NCBI GenBank assembly: GCA_022316685.1
Contig: JAKJHU010000038.1
Span: forward strand, 2,032,384-2,096,383
Reading direction: 5' to 3'
DNA length: 64,000 nt
Origin: Progne subis subis
Lineage: Eukaryota; Chordata; Aves; Passeriformes; Hirundinidae
Shown: piece by piece, positions 37,901 through 50,766 of the stretch
Position numbering within the stretch: position 1 is the first letter of the stretch
How the letters are laid out: the number at the start of each line of letters is the position of its first letter
Notes under the pieces: generated by a model
The model's database searches: none
What the model was told of the DNA's origin: nothing
The model's input: the letters and a program-made list of their open reading frames with translations, nothing else
Position numbers and translations under genes: made by a program

Positions 37901-40440
37901 TTTCTTTGCAAGGGGAATGACGCTTGCCATACACACAACTGCTCCAGGCTTGAAAAGAGGGTCTCTTTGCCTCAGTTCTGCACATAGATTATGAGGCTGC
38001 TCCTCACCGAACACTTAAACGACTTACCCCAGCTCAGCTGAAACCTCAGGAGGACTGGCTGAGGCATGTACCTTCTGCTGGCTGGCTGGCCATGCCAATC
38101 ATAGCAAACAACCCTAATCTGGGAATAAATAACATTTCACTTCAGTCTTCAATCAGCTCCTATTGTTCAGGGACAAACAGCTTGACCAGCTGCTTGAGAA
38201 CCCATGACAAGATGAGGAAACAGGATATTCTCCTCAAAGGTGAGTGTCAGCATGGCCATGACTCATGAACCAGTCTAACAAACAGTATCATTTTTCTCAC
38301 ACTTCTGGAACCTCTGAGACAGAGGGAGAAAAAAGAGATCTTCAAATGGTTACATTTTTGGGCTTTTCTCCCTCACTAAATCTCACATACCTATTTTCCT
38401 ACTACATGAAGAAAGCTCGCACACATGCTACTGGCATTGAGTTGAAAGAATCACATATTACATATGAAATAGAGAAGAGTACATGGCAAAGCACAGATAC
38501 TGCAAGAAAGTTGAAATGTATTAGTCTAAATTACCTAATTCTTATGCCTGGAAATAAGAATGAGACTATGATGCTGCAGTGCTGGCACTCTGATGCACAA
38601 ATGGTATAGAAATCCATGATTGAAAACCACTGACTGCTTCTTAGGAGGTCACACTAAAGCATAAAGAACTATTTTTCCAAATTTTTTTGTCTTAAAAACA
38701 AGCTTGGAGAAAAATCCAGATGCCAAGTCATGCAATTTCATCTGTAATCAGACTAACTTTATAAAATGCTGTCATTCTTATCAATGCACAAGTGTATGTG
38801 GCTGAAAAATAATATTCTGTCAAGATTCTTACAGAAGACAGTGGAGTAGATTCCCAGAAAAACTGAATTGGGCTCATGATTTACTACTTTTTTCTACTTC
38901 CATTGCTACACATGCTAAGTGTACTTGGCACATGGAATGTGATTCAGAAAGAGGCTGCTCTATAGTGCCAATGATTCTTCCTAATGAGATACAGTTATCA
39001 GTTGATTTATGAATTTCTGCTGCCTGTTCTCATTAAGGGTAAGGTAATTTGCATTCTAGAAGTAAGACTGTTTTCAAGAGAACACAGTAATCAAAATCCC
39101 TCTAAATCAAGTTTTAGAAATGTACACAGTGAGGTTAGAGGTAGTTCTAGCAATGTACATAGCTTTATCCATGAAACTCCACTGCAAAACTCAAGAGAAG
39201 GTGTTACATCTCCAGTTTTATCTAGTTTTCCAAACCATTATAGCATTCATCTCAGGAATTTAATATGGGAAGAGACAAAATGAACTTTCTGCTTGAGCCT
39301 TCTGATACCCTTGTGACCTCCTCCTCCTGGGAGATCCCATGCTGTTAATTTAGATACCATATGCCTCACTGGTCATCAATTCAACTGTTGCTCTCTATGT
39401 TACAGCCTTCACAGGGATTTTGGTCACACTGCCTATAAAACGAATCATTTCCTCTACCTACTGTTGCTCTACCAGTCAGAGAAGCCCCAGCTGATTTTCT
39501 TATAAAACTTAGAAATAGCACAACCTAGTCAGCTTTGTTCTTTCTTTTGGTATATGCTTCTCCACTATCATTTAGATGCTATTTGCAGTGCTCCAAAGTA
39601 AAGCATCAACATCTGGAAAACAACAGAGGAGGAATGCAGGAAACAGAAACAGAGCTACACAGACTCTGAAGTAACACTACTGGTCAGATATCTGAATGTA
39701 AGCCAGCATTTTGGGAGGGGTCAAAAGCAAAAACCTAACCATCTAGGTGGAGAGAAAATGTAACCCCCATGCACACAGCACATCAGTGCTGAGACTGACT
39801 ACAGAAGCTAAGAATGAGCATGGAATTACACATGTTAATGCGACACTGATTATGAGAATACCGAGATGAATGGAGCAGCTCAGCCTGAGCAATTGATTGA
39901 AGCTGTTTTCATCTCAGTGGGGTGTTCTTTAACATTTCACTCTATGCATCCATATACAGCTACCACTGACACTCAACTCATACATTCAACCAAGATAAGG
40001 CGTGGAAACTTTGTCTCCACTTCCCTGTTCTCTCCCCTGCCCCCACCAGCCAGAACAGCAACTACACTGTTTCCCTTTCTTCTTTTTGTAAACTTCTGTC
40101 AACTTGCCAAGTTTACCAGTGACAGGGTATGTATGAATACACCAGCCAGGTGTGAGAGGAATATTCAGGATATTTTTCTGAGTTGCAGGAGTGCAGCTGC
40201 TGAGTTGGATGGAAACAGAAATTGGATCAACAGGCAAAATCTTGTGACAGTCCTGAATAAAAAGGTGGTCAAACTGCAGTGAGTGTACTGGGAGGAGCTT
40301 TAGTCACTTTGAGCACATCATCTTTAAAGCATTTATCTTCACAACTCCTCTATAAGGACGTACTATGTTATTACTGCTTTTGTCTCAAAGGCAACTGTCT
40401 TATGTTGCAATGCAAGATTAACCAAAAATACCTACCCTAT
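34961..40440. other. Intergenic AT-rich stretch between SP5 and MYO3B
   Basis: No gene recognised. Contains a (CATA)n-like run at 37328-37352 and otherwise unique-looking sequence, including TAATTA-rich stretches around 36700-36780. Confidence 0.6.
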
Positions 40441-40447
40441 TACCATC

Positions 40448-41045
40448 TGTTTAAACCAGGTGGGGCAGTGTTTCTTTATCTCTTCCACAACCCATCCTCC
40501 TTCCAGGGGGATATCTGCTGTTCATGGGCCATTGAGTCTCACTGCATGACTGATAAAATGACATCATCCCATTGGGAGATACTCCACCCAAGGGGAGGAG
40601 CCAAGCATTCCTAGCTTAATAAAAATCTGAGATTCAGAACATCAGGACAGCCTGTTTCCACTGGATTCCCAGAGGAAGACTGGACCCATCTCACCATCAC
40701 TGGACCTTCAGAGAAAACAACACCCTACTACAGGATCATTGCTTCAACAGAAGCACATCTGTCACTCCAGGAGGACTTAACTGGACTGCTACCAACACCC
40801 TGACCAACAGGGTGTCAGGTTGTATTCTGATTCTCTCAGTGTTTCCTTTTTTGTTTGCTTTTTTGTACTACAACATTTTTATTTTACTTTTCCTAGTAAA
40901 GGACTATTATTCCTATTCCCATATCTTTGCCAGAAGCCCCTTAATTTCAAAATGATAATAGCTTGGAGGGAGGAGGTTTACATTCTCTATTCCAAGGGAG
41001 GCTCCTGCCTTCCTTAGCAGACACCAGTCTTTCCAAACCAGGACA
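40448..41045 (+). mobile_element. Endogenous retrovirus LTR, probably solo
   Basis: About 600 bp with an LTR layout seen in neoavian ERVL-like elements. It has GGGGCAGTGTTTCTTTATCT near the start, AATGACATCATCCCATTGGG then CACCCAAGGGGAGGAGCCAA, a TTAATAAAAATC TATA-like box near 40617, and ACCAACAGGGTGTCAGGTTG. The 3' part reads TTTTCCTAGTAAAGGACTAT and GGGAGGCTCCTGCCTTCCTT. I recall this sequence type from songbird genomes. No internal retroviral coding region is adjacent, so it looks like a solo LTR. Ends are approximate; no target-site duplication was found. Confidence 0.75.
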
Positions 41046-42236
41046 GCAACACAGAGCATCACATTCCTTGTTCTATGTCATATATTAACCCTACTGAAGA
41101 GCAGGGAGTTGGACTGATGAGCAGAGGCACACAACTTGGGACCAAATAATACTCTTTTCTACAGCACTTCTATCCCTGTGATTCCACATCAGTCTCTTCT
41201 GACACTTGTACGCTCTTCTAGCAACTTTTGAATTATGAGCAGTTGTCGATCTTTCAGATAGAGCGAAACCCAGATAACTTTGGACGTGCAAGAGGGCAAC
41301 GATGAGACTGTGGAAGTGAGGAGGAGACAAACATGCAGCCCACGCAAACAAAGCTAGGAGCCAACACACCCACGACACAGATATTTCCACCCTTCCTGGT
41401 GGACAATGATTAGAGCATATGATAAGTAAAAAACCAGAGCCCAACACCTTTGCTTTACAAAGACGAAATACACCTTAGGTGGGCTGTATTTAATAACCAG
41501 ACGTGCTTCTATAACTCTAACACTGAACATACTAAGCAGAAACAACTAGATACTTGCTTACTTTTACAGCCCGTTCTGTGTCTGCTTTAGCAAACTCTTC
41601 CCTACAGGATTCTATCCAAGGTGCTAGTTTCACTTGCCAATCATCAAAACAGCCACTCTCAGTGGTGCTAACCTCCCCTGCAGACAGATCTGCAAGCTTT
41701 TCTCCTGAAGCAGCTTTGGGAATTAATCTGTATTTCCTCGATCTCACACATGGGAGTAGTTAGAAGAGCTAAATTTCCTCCACCTCAAATAGACCTTCTT
41801 TCCATGCCAGTTTTCTCTTCCCCTCAGTCAGTGTTTCACCAACTTTTTCCAGTGAATCCTTGTACTACTGCATATGATAAAACACAGTGAATCTGATGCT
41901 CTGCAAACACATGAGGCACAAACACTCAACTATATTGCTGGGTCAGCTAAGTTTTGGGACATTGTTTTTTCTCTTACCAGCAACTTATTGATCCATGTTT
42001 GGCTGGTTCCCTCTAACAGTCTTACAGGCATTACTTATGAGGAAACTGGCACATTCACATAATGGAAGTCTGGAGAGTATAAAAGAGGAAAAGAAGTTTG
42101 GGGTACTTTTTGCTTTTGACCATTCAGAAGATTTCAGAGGATGTGGACAATTATTTCTGTCTAAGCCTTGTTCAGCACCCTTCCTCGGTGTCCTAAATTC
42201 AATCCAGGTCTTGTTGTTCTCTTTGTATATCTCTTG

Positions 42237-42282
42237 TTTATCTCTTTGTATATCAATATACAGTGATATACAAAGAGATAAA
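42237..42282 (+). repeat. Perfect 19-bp inverted repeat (hairpin)
   Basis: Left arm TTTATCTCTTTGTATATCA (42237-42255), 8-nt loop, right arm exactly its reverse complement (42264-42282). A partial direct copy of the left arm (CTCTTTGTATATCTCTTG) lies immediately upstream. Confidence 0.95.
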
Positions 42283-45200
42283 TGAAGAGTCATAGGTTAT
42301 TGAGAACCTAAGTTTGTATTCCTGCCTCTGAAGAGTGTATGTGAGCTATTGGCAAACACAATTTTCCAGCTACTGATTCATTATTTTGTCAAAACCAAAA
42401 CCAGTGCAATTTTAATGAAAGCACCCAGGTTTAGCCTGGCTGAGCAGATAGATCATGTATTTAACTGTAAATGGGCTATAAACATCTGAGATCTTTATAT
42501 GCGGAGAAAATAATACTATCTATACTTAGATATTCAAGAGAAGCATGGGTTTTTACAAGATTGATCTGGAAAAACTGATGTGATATATTTTGAACATTGG
42601 GCATTTTTCTGGTATCTCTTCCTCTGTTTAATTTGAAGGTGAAAAATACATGTTAGTAATATCCATCTCTGTGCAGTTTGTCTAAAGAAGCAAATTATTT
42701 CTTGCAACGTAATGACGCCCAGTAAAAGGAGAAAAGTAAGTTATTTTTAGACTATATCATTCTTATGATGAAGAAAAGAAAGAAAACAATCTCCTCAGAT
42801 GAAGGACTACCACTATTTCTACTTCAATATGCTAATAAAAATGATGGATAAATCAAAGAAAAGATATTTCCATCACACCATTTAGTAACATATTTATAGA
42901 GAGACACCTGGAGAAACATTTGCCGATAATATATATCAACTACTTATGATTTTTATCACCTGCTTGGTAGTCTATCTCCCTGAAGTTAAAACTACTAAAT
43001 TTCTAGCACACTGAACAATTACTATTTTTGAGAATTATTAATTTCAGACTTTTTTTTTTTCCTTGTGCTGACATTTTCTGTAAACTTATGACAGGAAAGA
43101 CTTTTCTCAAAGATCACAGTAAGATGTAAAATAATGATTATAAAATAATCCTTTAAAAACTTAATACTGATGGCCTAGGAAAAAAAAAGTTTTACTTTGA
43201 ACCATCAAAAATGGAAGATTTTTTTTCCTGATCTTTGAAAGAAGCACTAGATCGCAAGATACAGATTGCAGTATTACAGCAATTTCCCACTGCAGAAAAT
43301 GCAGGAATTTTATATCTGCAACATTTCCTTTGCCTTTACTTTTGTAATTTGAATTACAATTGTAATTAGTCCATTTGTAATTTTGTTCTAAACAAACCTA
43401 TTTGTAGTTGCAGTAACTGTACCACTTGGCTTCTCAAGGAGTTTCCAAAGCATCATAAAGTGGTTTTCTACTATAAGTATTACATACATTTTAAGTCACT
43501 CTGCAAGATGATTTGATGCTCTATTATAGTATATGATGAGAAAAATCTTCAAAATTTACTGTTACCTCTACCATGAAACTTAACGGTTCATGTCTTTTTT
43601 CTTTTTGTCTCATGTAGCTTCCTCTCTTTTCTTCTACAGCTCTCTCATAGAAGTTTTCTACTCCATTGTTCCCAAGCCCATTAATTCCCTTATGAAAGAC
43701 CATTAATACTTCTCTCTTCATGTCCATCCTTTGAAAGTCCTTTTCCAAGTGTCACCCAGAAATTGGATACAACAGAGATTAGCACTGTAGGAAGCCACAA
43801 GACGAAACAAGCAAGCTCTGCCCTCTCAGAAATAACAAATCATGTGCTCTCCATTTGGTTCCATGCAGCAGTTAGAAGAAGCAGTGAAGCTGACACCTCA
43901 TCATTGCACTGTGGTAGAGACAATGAAGAATCTGCCTCAAATTCTTGTAACACAAAGGAAGACAGAAAGAAAAATCATGACCATGTTTCCTGCATGTTGT
44001 GATTGAGCAGAAATGGCAACAGAAATTTCAGTAGGAAATACTGAAATTTCCCAAGAAAATACCTAACAGTCCTCAAAATATTGTCCATAGCTCAAAAATA
44101 CATTAAAAGAAAGAAAAGTAGCCGTTAATACAGTTGAATCGATACCTGTCATAAACACTGTATTTCCTTTGAAAACTTGTATCTCTTCTAGCCTGTCAGC
44201 AACATATCCAACTACTACGTGTATGTACTTCTCTTAGAACCAAAGGAAAGGAACACTTACATTCTCAGAACTTCCATGTGCAAATTAAAAAAAAAAAGAA
44301 TTTTAAAAAGTAAGCTATTGACAGAACAGTGACTAGAATTTCCTTCTGAAAGCACTGTATTGAGTGACTAATGAGTTTCTAATAGAGAAAACCCTTTCAA
44401 ATTGCTTATACCTAGTGGTTGAATAACAGGTATGCTCACCTTCTTCAACTGCACTGTTGCACAAGGAGTTCAGAATGTTGTCCTTTTCACCTCCTATTTT
44501 CTCCATAATTTGCAGATATACTCTAAAAACCACTGGGAATTTCCAGCTTAAGTGTAAAAACCATGCAGATCTAGGTTCAACAAAGGTAGCCAGCTAACAA
44601 TCTCCGCAAACACAACACAGCTGACAGGTGACTGTTACCAATGGGGCCTCAGAAACAGGGCTTAACAATTTTGTTTAAGATCACAAGTTCTCCACCAACA
44701 CTTGAGCCACAGAAGAATGCTCATTAGCTGTTATAAAAGCAAAATTGGTAGGGCTTTGTGTTTCAGTGGAGGGCCTGAAAGGCACACACAAGCAGATACA
44801 CACCAATACATTGGAGAGTAGTATAAATTATTCAATTTAAATAATTTGCACCCTTTTCTTCCTCTTGATAATATGAAATTGTGCTTTGTTTCAGTTAAAA
44901 ACATTTCTTGCTCTACATTTAATCATGTTCATATTTCTTTCTATTTAGCTCCCACTAAGTCTCCCACTAGTCTCTTTACATAGCATTCAGTATAATTTTA
45001 TATCGTGAAGAAAAACACATTCTGTAGCTAGGGGTGTTTTGTCCCACTCTTGTTTTCTTTAATCTTTTGGCTGATGCGTGGAAAGATGCTAACCTTTTTG
45101 TGCTATCTTAAACCGTAGTGATCTGGGAGCAAAGCAAATGAGATTTAGTAGATATGTTTCTGTTGTCATTATTAAACTTCATATGCTTTGCTATGTAGGC

Positions 45201-48200
45201 AACATGTTTTATTTCTCTTAACCTGAAAGACGTTTCTGTCTTATTGTTGCAATTTATTAAGGGCAAACAATCCAGGGCTTATAATAGGCCTGTAGGCAGA
45301 ACAAAGCCCTTGTCAAATGGAAGGGTTGGCTGCTCAGCTGGGTAGCATGTAAATGTGCAAAAAGAACTGTTTTGTTCAAAGACACTAGACATGCTTTTTA
45401 AATAAAACATCTCATATAATTGAGAGTTGTTATTTAAGTGTTGTGTTGGAAATGTTAATTAAAAAAATAATTTAACTGAAGAAATACAGTTGCAGTGGAT
45501 TATTTCCTTCTTTTTTTTTTTTTTTTTTTAAATTCTCAAAATAAATAAAATCCCACATATCACTAAGACTTTTACTAGAGGCTCAACATAGTATGTCCCT
45601 CAAACAGCAATTTCTTGTCATTTTATAACACTGGGTTATGCAAGTGAAGTGACTGCTGTACTCGCCTAGGCAGACTGAGTAAACCTAGTCTTACCCAAAA
45701 GGTATGTTTTGTTTTTAATATAGATCACCCTGCCTGTTTCTTTAACAGTACCATGTCTCAAACAGTAAGAGAGTTTCTCATTCTACAGCTCATTTAAAAT
45801 TTCTCATTATGTGCCTCTTTGCAAGAGCTGAAATTAAAATGACAGATAAAGATAAAAACATTAATAGGCATTTTTTAATGCACTGGTCCACTTGGGCACA
45901 GGCGGTTCTTTTTTTCTCTTCTGTTGAAATGTATAATCAGGACAGTACCATCAATTAGATTTTTCACTTTAACTTTCCATAATGTTTCCAGACTTCTCTA
46001 TTTGGCAAAGACAATTGGGACAGATTTCTTTATTTTTTCCTCTGGCCTAAAACTCCAAACCCCCCACTTCCCAAACTGTTACCACCGAAGAGTTTATTAA
46101 ATGGCTGAAAAAGACAGCTGGTCCCACCATCTGTTAAAAATTTTCAGGGGCCAAATGAAACAGGTTACACCTTTAGCCATGCCAAGTCTTCCAATACCCC
46201 CTCCCTTTCACAGCCTGTGGAGGGCTAATCTGAATTTCACGCTCTGATTTTGCTATTGCTAATGTCTGAGCTTCTTATGTGTGCTTCTTGTAGTTGCTTA
46301 TATTAGTTCTCTAGCAGTATCAAAAGCTCCCCTCTCCTTTCAACCTCGCTCATTTGCAATCAATGGAATCCTGGGTCTGTAGTCTCCTTTACAATAAGAT
46401 ACTGTACCTTGAAGGAAACCCACAGAGAACCTAATATCTTACTTTTTTGGAGCAAAAGAGAAAACCAGGAGTACACTTCTGTTGTTTTGCAGCCACTTTT
46501 CTATAAATGCTAATGGAAGTAATTCAGATGTGCCAACAAAGACAGAATCTGCAACACACTGCAGGTGTGAGGGGGCTGAAACAAAAGGGATGCTAACCCT
46601 AATGGTATTTCTTGTCATTAACAATTCTTTGATGTTCATACTCGAGGCTCTCTTTTATCTTGCAGTTTTTCAGCCATCTTTGTTAACATGCAGTGCAACT
46701 AAACCTTTTTTTCCTTAACCTTTAAAGACATCTGCAAAATGTTTATGCTAAGTTAGTTTCCATAGCATCTATCTGTAGTGTTACATTGAAGTAAAATGAG
46801 ATAAAGCTTGCAAGGTTATAACTAAAACATCAGTAAGTTCCTATCATTAAGTGAAAGGAGCGGATCAATAAAAAGAAGCTCTTAATGTTACTTTAATAAG
46901 GATGAGTTTCTTGTAACAGGACTGGGGATTAACTTCAGTCTAACAGAAGCACTGTTTATAATGTAGCAGCTATGTTGATAAGAACCAGTTTGTTTCACTT
47001 TAACTCGTTAAAAAGAATTAAAAATTTTTGCAAGTTTCCATATTAAAAAAGCATGTCACAATATAATATATTTAAGGACATTCTAATTTTCCAGAAGGGA
47101 TTTCTCTACCACTAAGTGGGCAGTGGCATTCAGTCAAGGAGCTGTAGGTGGAGATTCTCCACATCCATCTGTCTTACCATGACATACAGATGGAAAAACA
47201 CCGTTGTCTTTTAAAACGTTCAACTCAGTAGGATGACAGCAAAATGAAATGAACAATCAAAGCACACAAGATGCCAATCTGAGCTACTGCACAGCACTAC
47301 TAGGAAACCCAGTGTTTTGCTCTCATCCCATCGGTCATGTCCTGTTAGATCACATCCCATTTTAGTACGCTCCGTTGCATTATCGTTGCAGCATGATGGA
47401 ATGTTAAATGAGTAACGTAATCAATCAATACTAATTACCAATTGGAACTCAGCTGTAAATCTGTACTGAGTTGAAGCTGCCAGAGATTGTAACACAAGTT
47501 ATCAAAAGTTACAGTTTTATGAAGACTCACATTTTGTTTTTCTTTCAAAACTTCATTTCTAACAGGTCAATTTAATCAAATAAATTAAGTCCATGTCTGC
47601 ATTAAGTACAGCACTTACCTTTGAATTTGGATGTAAACTTTCATCAAACTAATCCTATGGAACGAGAATGGAATGTCTATTCCTGGGGTAATAAAAATTA
47701 CGAAATTAAAAGTTTCTGTTTCAAAGACCTCGCGATCTCAGTAAGCGCCATTTTGTCATAGAAATCTTTACATAATCTCTCCAGTTGAGGAACTGTGTTA
47801 ACTTATTGCTTATAAGAGGGAGTAGCAGCAAAACCAGGAATCACTAAATAAACCCTGTCACACAATTTTGTGGAAGTACCTCCTGTCCATTTCTTTCTCT
47901 TTGCTAAGGGCCCCAGTGCAGCCTCTCCACATCACCATTTCTCAGTGGTACTGCGTTGCTGTACTCCAGCACCCAGCTTTCTGAGGATCACTTCCACAAG
48001 CACCTCAAGATTCTGCTACACCTGTCCTGGCCTCAACCATCTCCACCAGCGCATTAGACAGCATGGAGACCCCAGTTGTACTATCCCAGTTTTATTTAGG
48101 TCTTTGTCAGAGACTTGCCATGATCAGTAGCACAACAATTTTTGAAAACAGCTGGGACAGGCCGGTCTGCCTCCCAGCACTGAACTCCAGCCCAGTGGAT

Positions 48201-50692
48201 GACATCCAGTCTTTGTTGTGGTGATATAACCTCACTTAGAGATCGAGATGAGATTGTCACTGGTAATGGGTCAGAAACTGAGACTTGGATCTTTTGCCGA
48301 AAAACCACACGTTGATCTACCTAGCTGCCATCTCCATTTGCCAACTATATTAATTTAACCTAGTTAAATTATTGAAAAAATAATACCTCTCTGCAATTCA
48401 ATCAAAAAATAAGCCTGCCAAACAAAAGCAAGGAATTTATCTATTACTGGCCTGATCGATAACATGTAATCTGGTTTCTGGAAACATTACTCCAAGACAG
48501 GGTTTTCACTTATGCTCCTATGTCCTTTAGCATCATAGCACGAATATTACAATAAACAGTTCCATGATAACAAAATGTATATATTTACTGTTCTGGATGA
48601 CCTTGGATTTATACACGTAATAAAATAATATCCAGTAACTCTTGACAAATCAATTAAGATGAGTTAGGTATCAGCCTGTGCATTTAAAGACACAGTACTC
48701 TATTAATATAAATTGTCAACGTTCCCCCTTATCTGTTCCAGTGCCCATCACAAATGAGACACAAAGCCTCTCACTGAATTCTGTAATCCTTATGTCTGAC
48801 TCAGAAGGCTGTTCCCTAGCCTTTGGTTTTCACTGCATCCTGTGCTACTTTTGTCAGTTTGGGAGAACTGCTTTGTTGTCAAGCAGAAACAGGTTTTGTT
48901 AAGTATGCATTCTGCTACAACTCCTCCTAGGGGGGTGAGTACTGTTAAAGACAAGGTGTGTTATCGAAATGTATTTCTAGTGTTAACAACAGAACTTACA
49001 TTACTTCTCACATATTGTTGTCAGAATTAAAAGCAGGATGGATAAGTTTAGTATGTGCCACGTCTCGTGCATGTATCAGTACTAAAAGCACTTATCTGCT
49101 TCTCATATGAGGATACTTTTGTACCATATGGCTTTATTTTCAATTGTATGCACTATATTTATCTGGTTAACCTGAAGACATTTAAAAATGCCAGAGTTTG
49201 GTTGTCTCTCCAAATTCTCTTTCTGTTTTGAGACAATGAAAAAAAGATTGAGAAATAACAGTACGGTAGGCTTACCTCATTGCTGACTATTTTACAACAA
49301 AAAAGCAATATTCCTATATAATTACAAATCTTAGAACAGAAGGGGATAAACATTCAATTATAATTTTAAAAAGCTTTTAATTAAAAAAAATTAAAAATAT
49401 TAAATTTGGACTCAAATCCCATTCTCACATCAATTTTTATAAGGTAGCAGACAGTAGCAGCCAGTTCCACATCATTTATAGTCACATTTTATAAACTTCT
49501 AAGTAACAAGTCCTTGGATAGTCTGATAGGGGCCACTTAAAAGACCTTCAGTGCACAAAAGCCCTTTCCACAACTCTTACAGTGTATGGGTGAGGGAGGT
49601 CACATCGAGGGCAAATTTAAGATGGCTGCAATTTACTCCTATTCTAAGGTCCCTTTATGTTACTAAAGTGATGTAAATGTTTAAGTCAGAAGCACATTTA
49701 AAATTACCAAATGAAAGGGGCTAATCTCCAAATGCTCCCAGCCCGATTTTTTTTTTTTGGCACACAGACAAGTTTTTAAGCTGCCATAACTGAAAGGCAG
49801 AAATTGTCCTTAGCAAGAACCAGTTTCTAGTGCCATTAAGATCCACAGAAGAAATCTACTAAAATCCCTTGTCGAGCTTCATCCTTTTCTCTCCCCCATC
49901 TGCTGAAAACTGTTTAATATATTACACACTGTCTAAGAAATTTTCTTCTTCCTAACAGGATTTAAACTCTTTACTTTTATAAAATATTAAGAACAGGATA
50001 TGTTATGAACAATATATTAAGCAAAATGCATGAATATTTCAGGATAATATACATGAAAGGAAATAAATCATAACAATGCTTCAATGTTGTGAAAGCCAAA
50101 TGAGAAAAATCTAAGCAATTTTTGTTGATTTGCTTCCACTGACCAGGATGATCACACTGACACACCTCCTGTACTCCCTACCATACACAAATCAATCAAC
50201 CCAAACTTCAATATGGTAACAGAAGTTCAACTCTTTGGTCAGTCTTAGTGTGACTGCCTTTAATAATCAAAAGGCACACATATGCTCTAAAATCGGGATG
50301 AGAGCAGACCACCTCACAGGGTCATCTACTGAGGATGAAGTACAAACAAACAAGGCAAGGGGGTAAAGTTAGGAAAGAATAAAATACACAGATCGACTTC
50401 ATTAACAGTGTTTAGCTAAGAACTTAGTGACATCAACTAATTTGAAAAAGTATAGCAGATGTAGATAGTGGCATTGTATATAACAGGGAAAATACTATAT
50501 TCTACTCTTTCCATGCAATTAAAGACTGCTTAAAATCTCTTTGAAGTCCATTTCTGATGGCTGAGATTGGTATGAGCTTGACAATTGGGAGAAAGGAAGA
50601 AACCTAAGAGATGTACTTAGAGAGTTTTTGCATTTTGCCTGTGCTTTATTCTTTAATGCTCTGAAGCTGCTCTTGTTAACTCGAGCCCTCAT

Positions 50693-50766
50693 TCAGCAAA
50701 GCACTTAATCACGTGCCAAAATTTCATTGATTTCAATGGGACTTCGGCTTTGGCTTAAGTGCTTCA
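50693..50766. repeat. Remnant of an ancient palindromic (MITE-like) repeat
   Basis: Left part CAGCAAAGCACTTAATCACG, centre CATTGATTTCAATGGGACTT, right part GGCTTAAGTGCTTCAC. AAGCACTTAA and TTAAGTGCTT are exact reverse complements and the centre CATTGA-TT-TCAATG is itself palindromic. I recognise the motif set (CAGCAAAGCACTTAAGCA..., CATTGACTTCAATGGG) from old dispersed repeats common in turtles, crocodilians and birds. The family name is uncertain. Confidence 0.6.
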
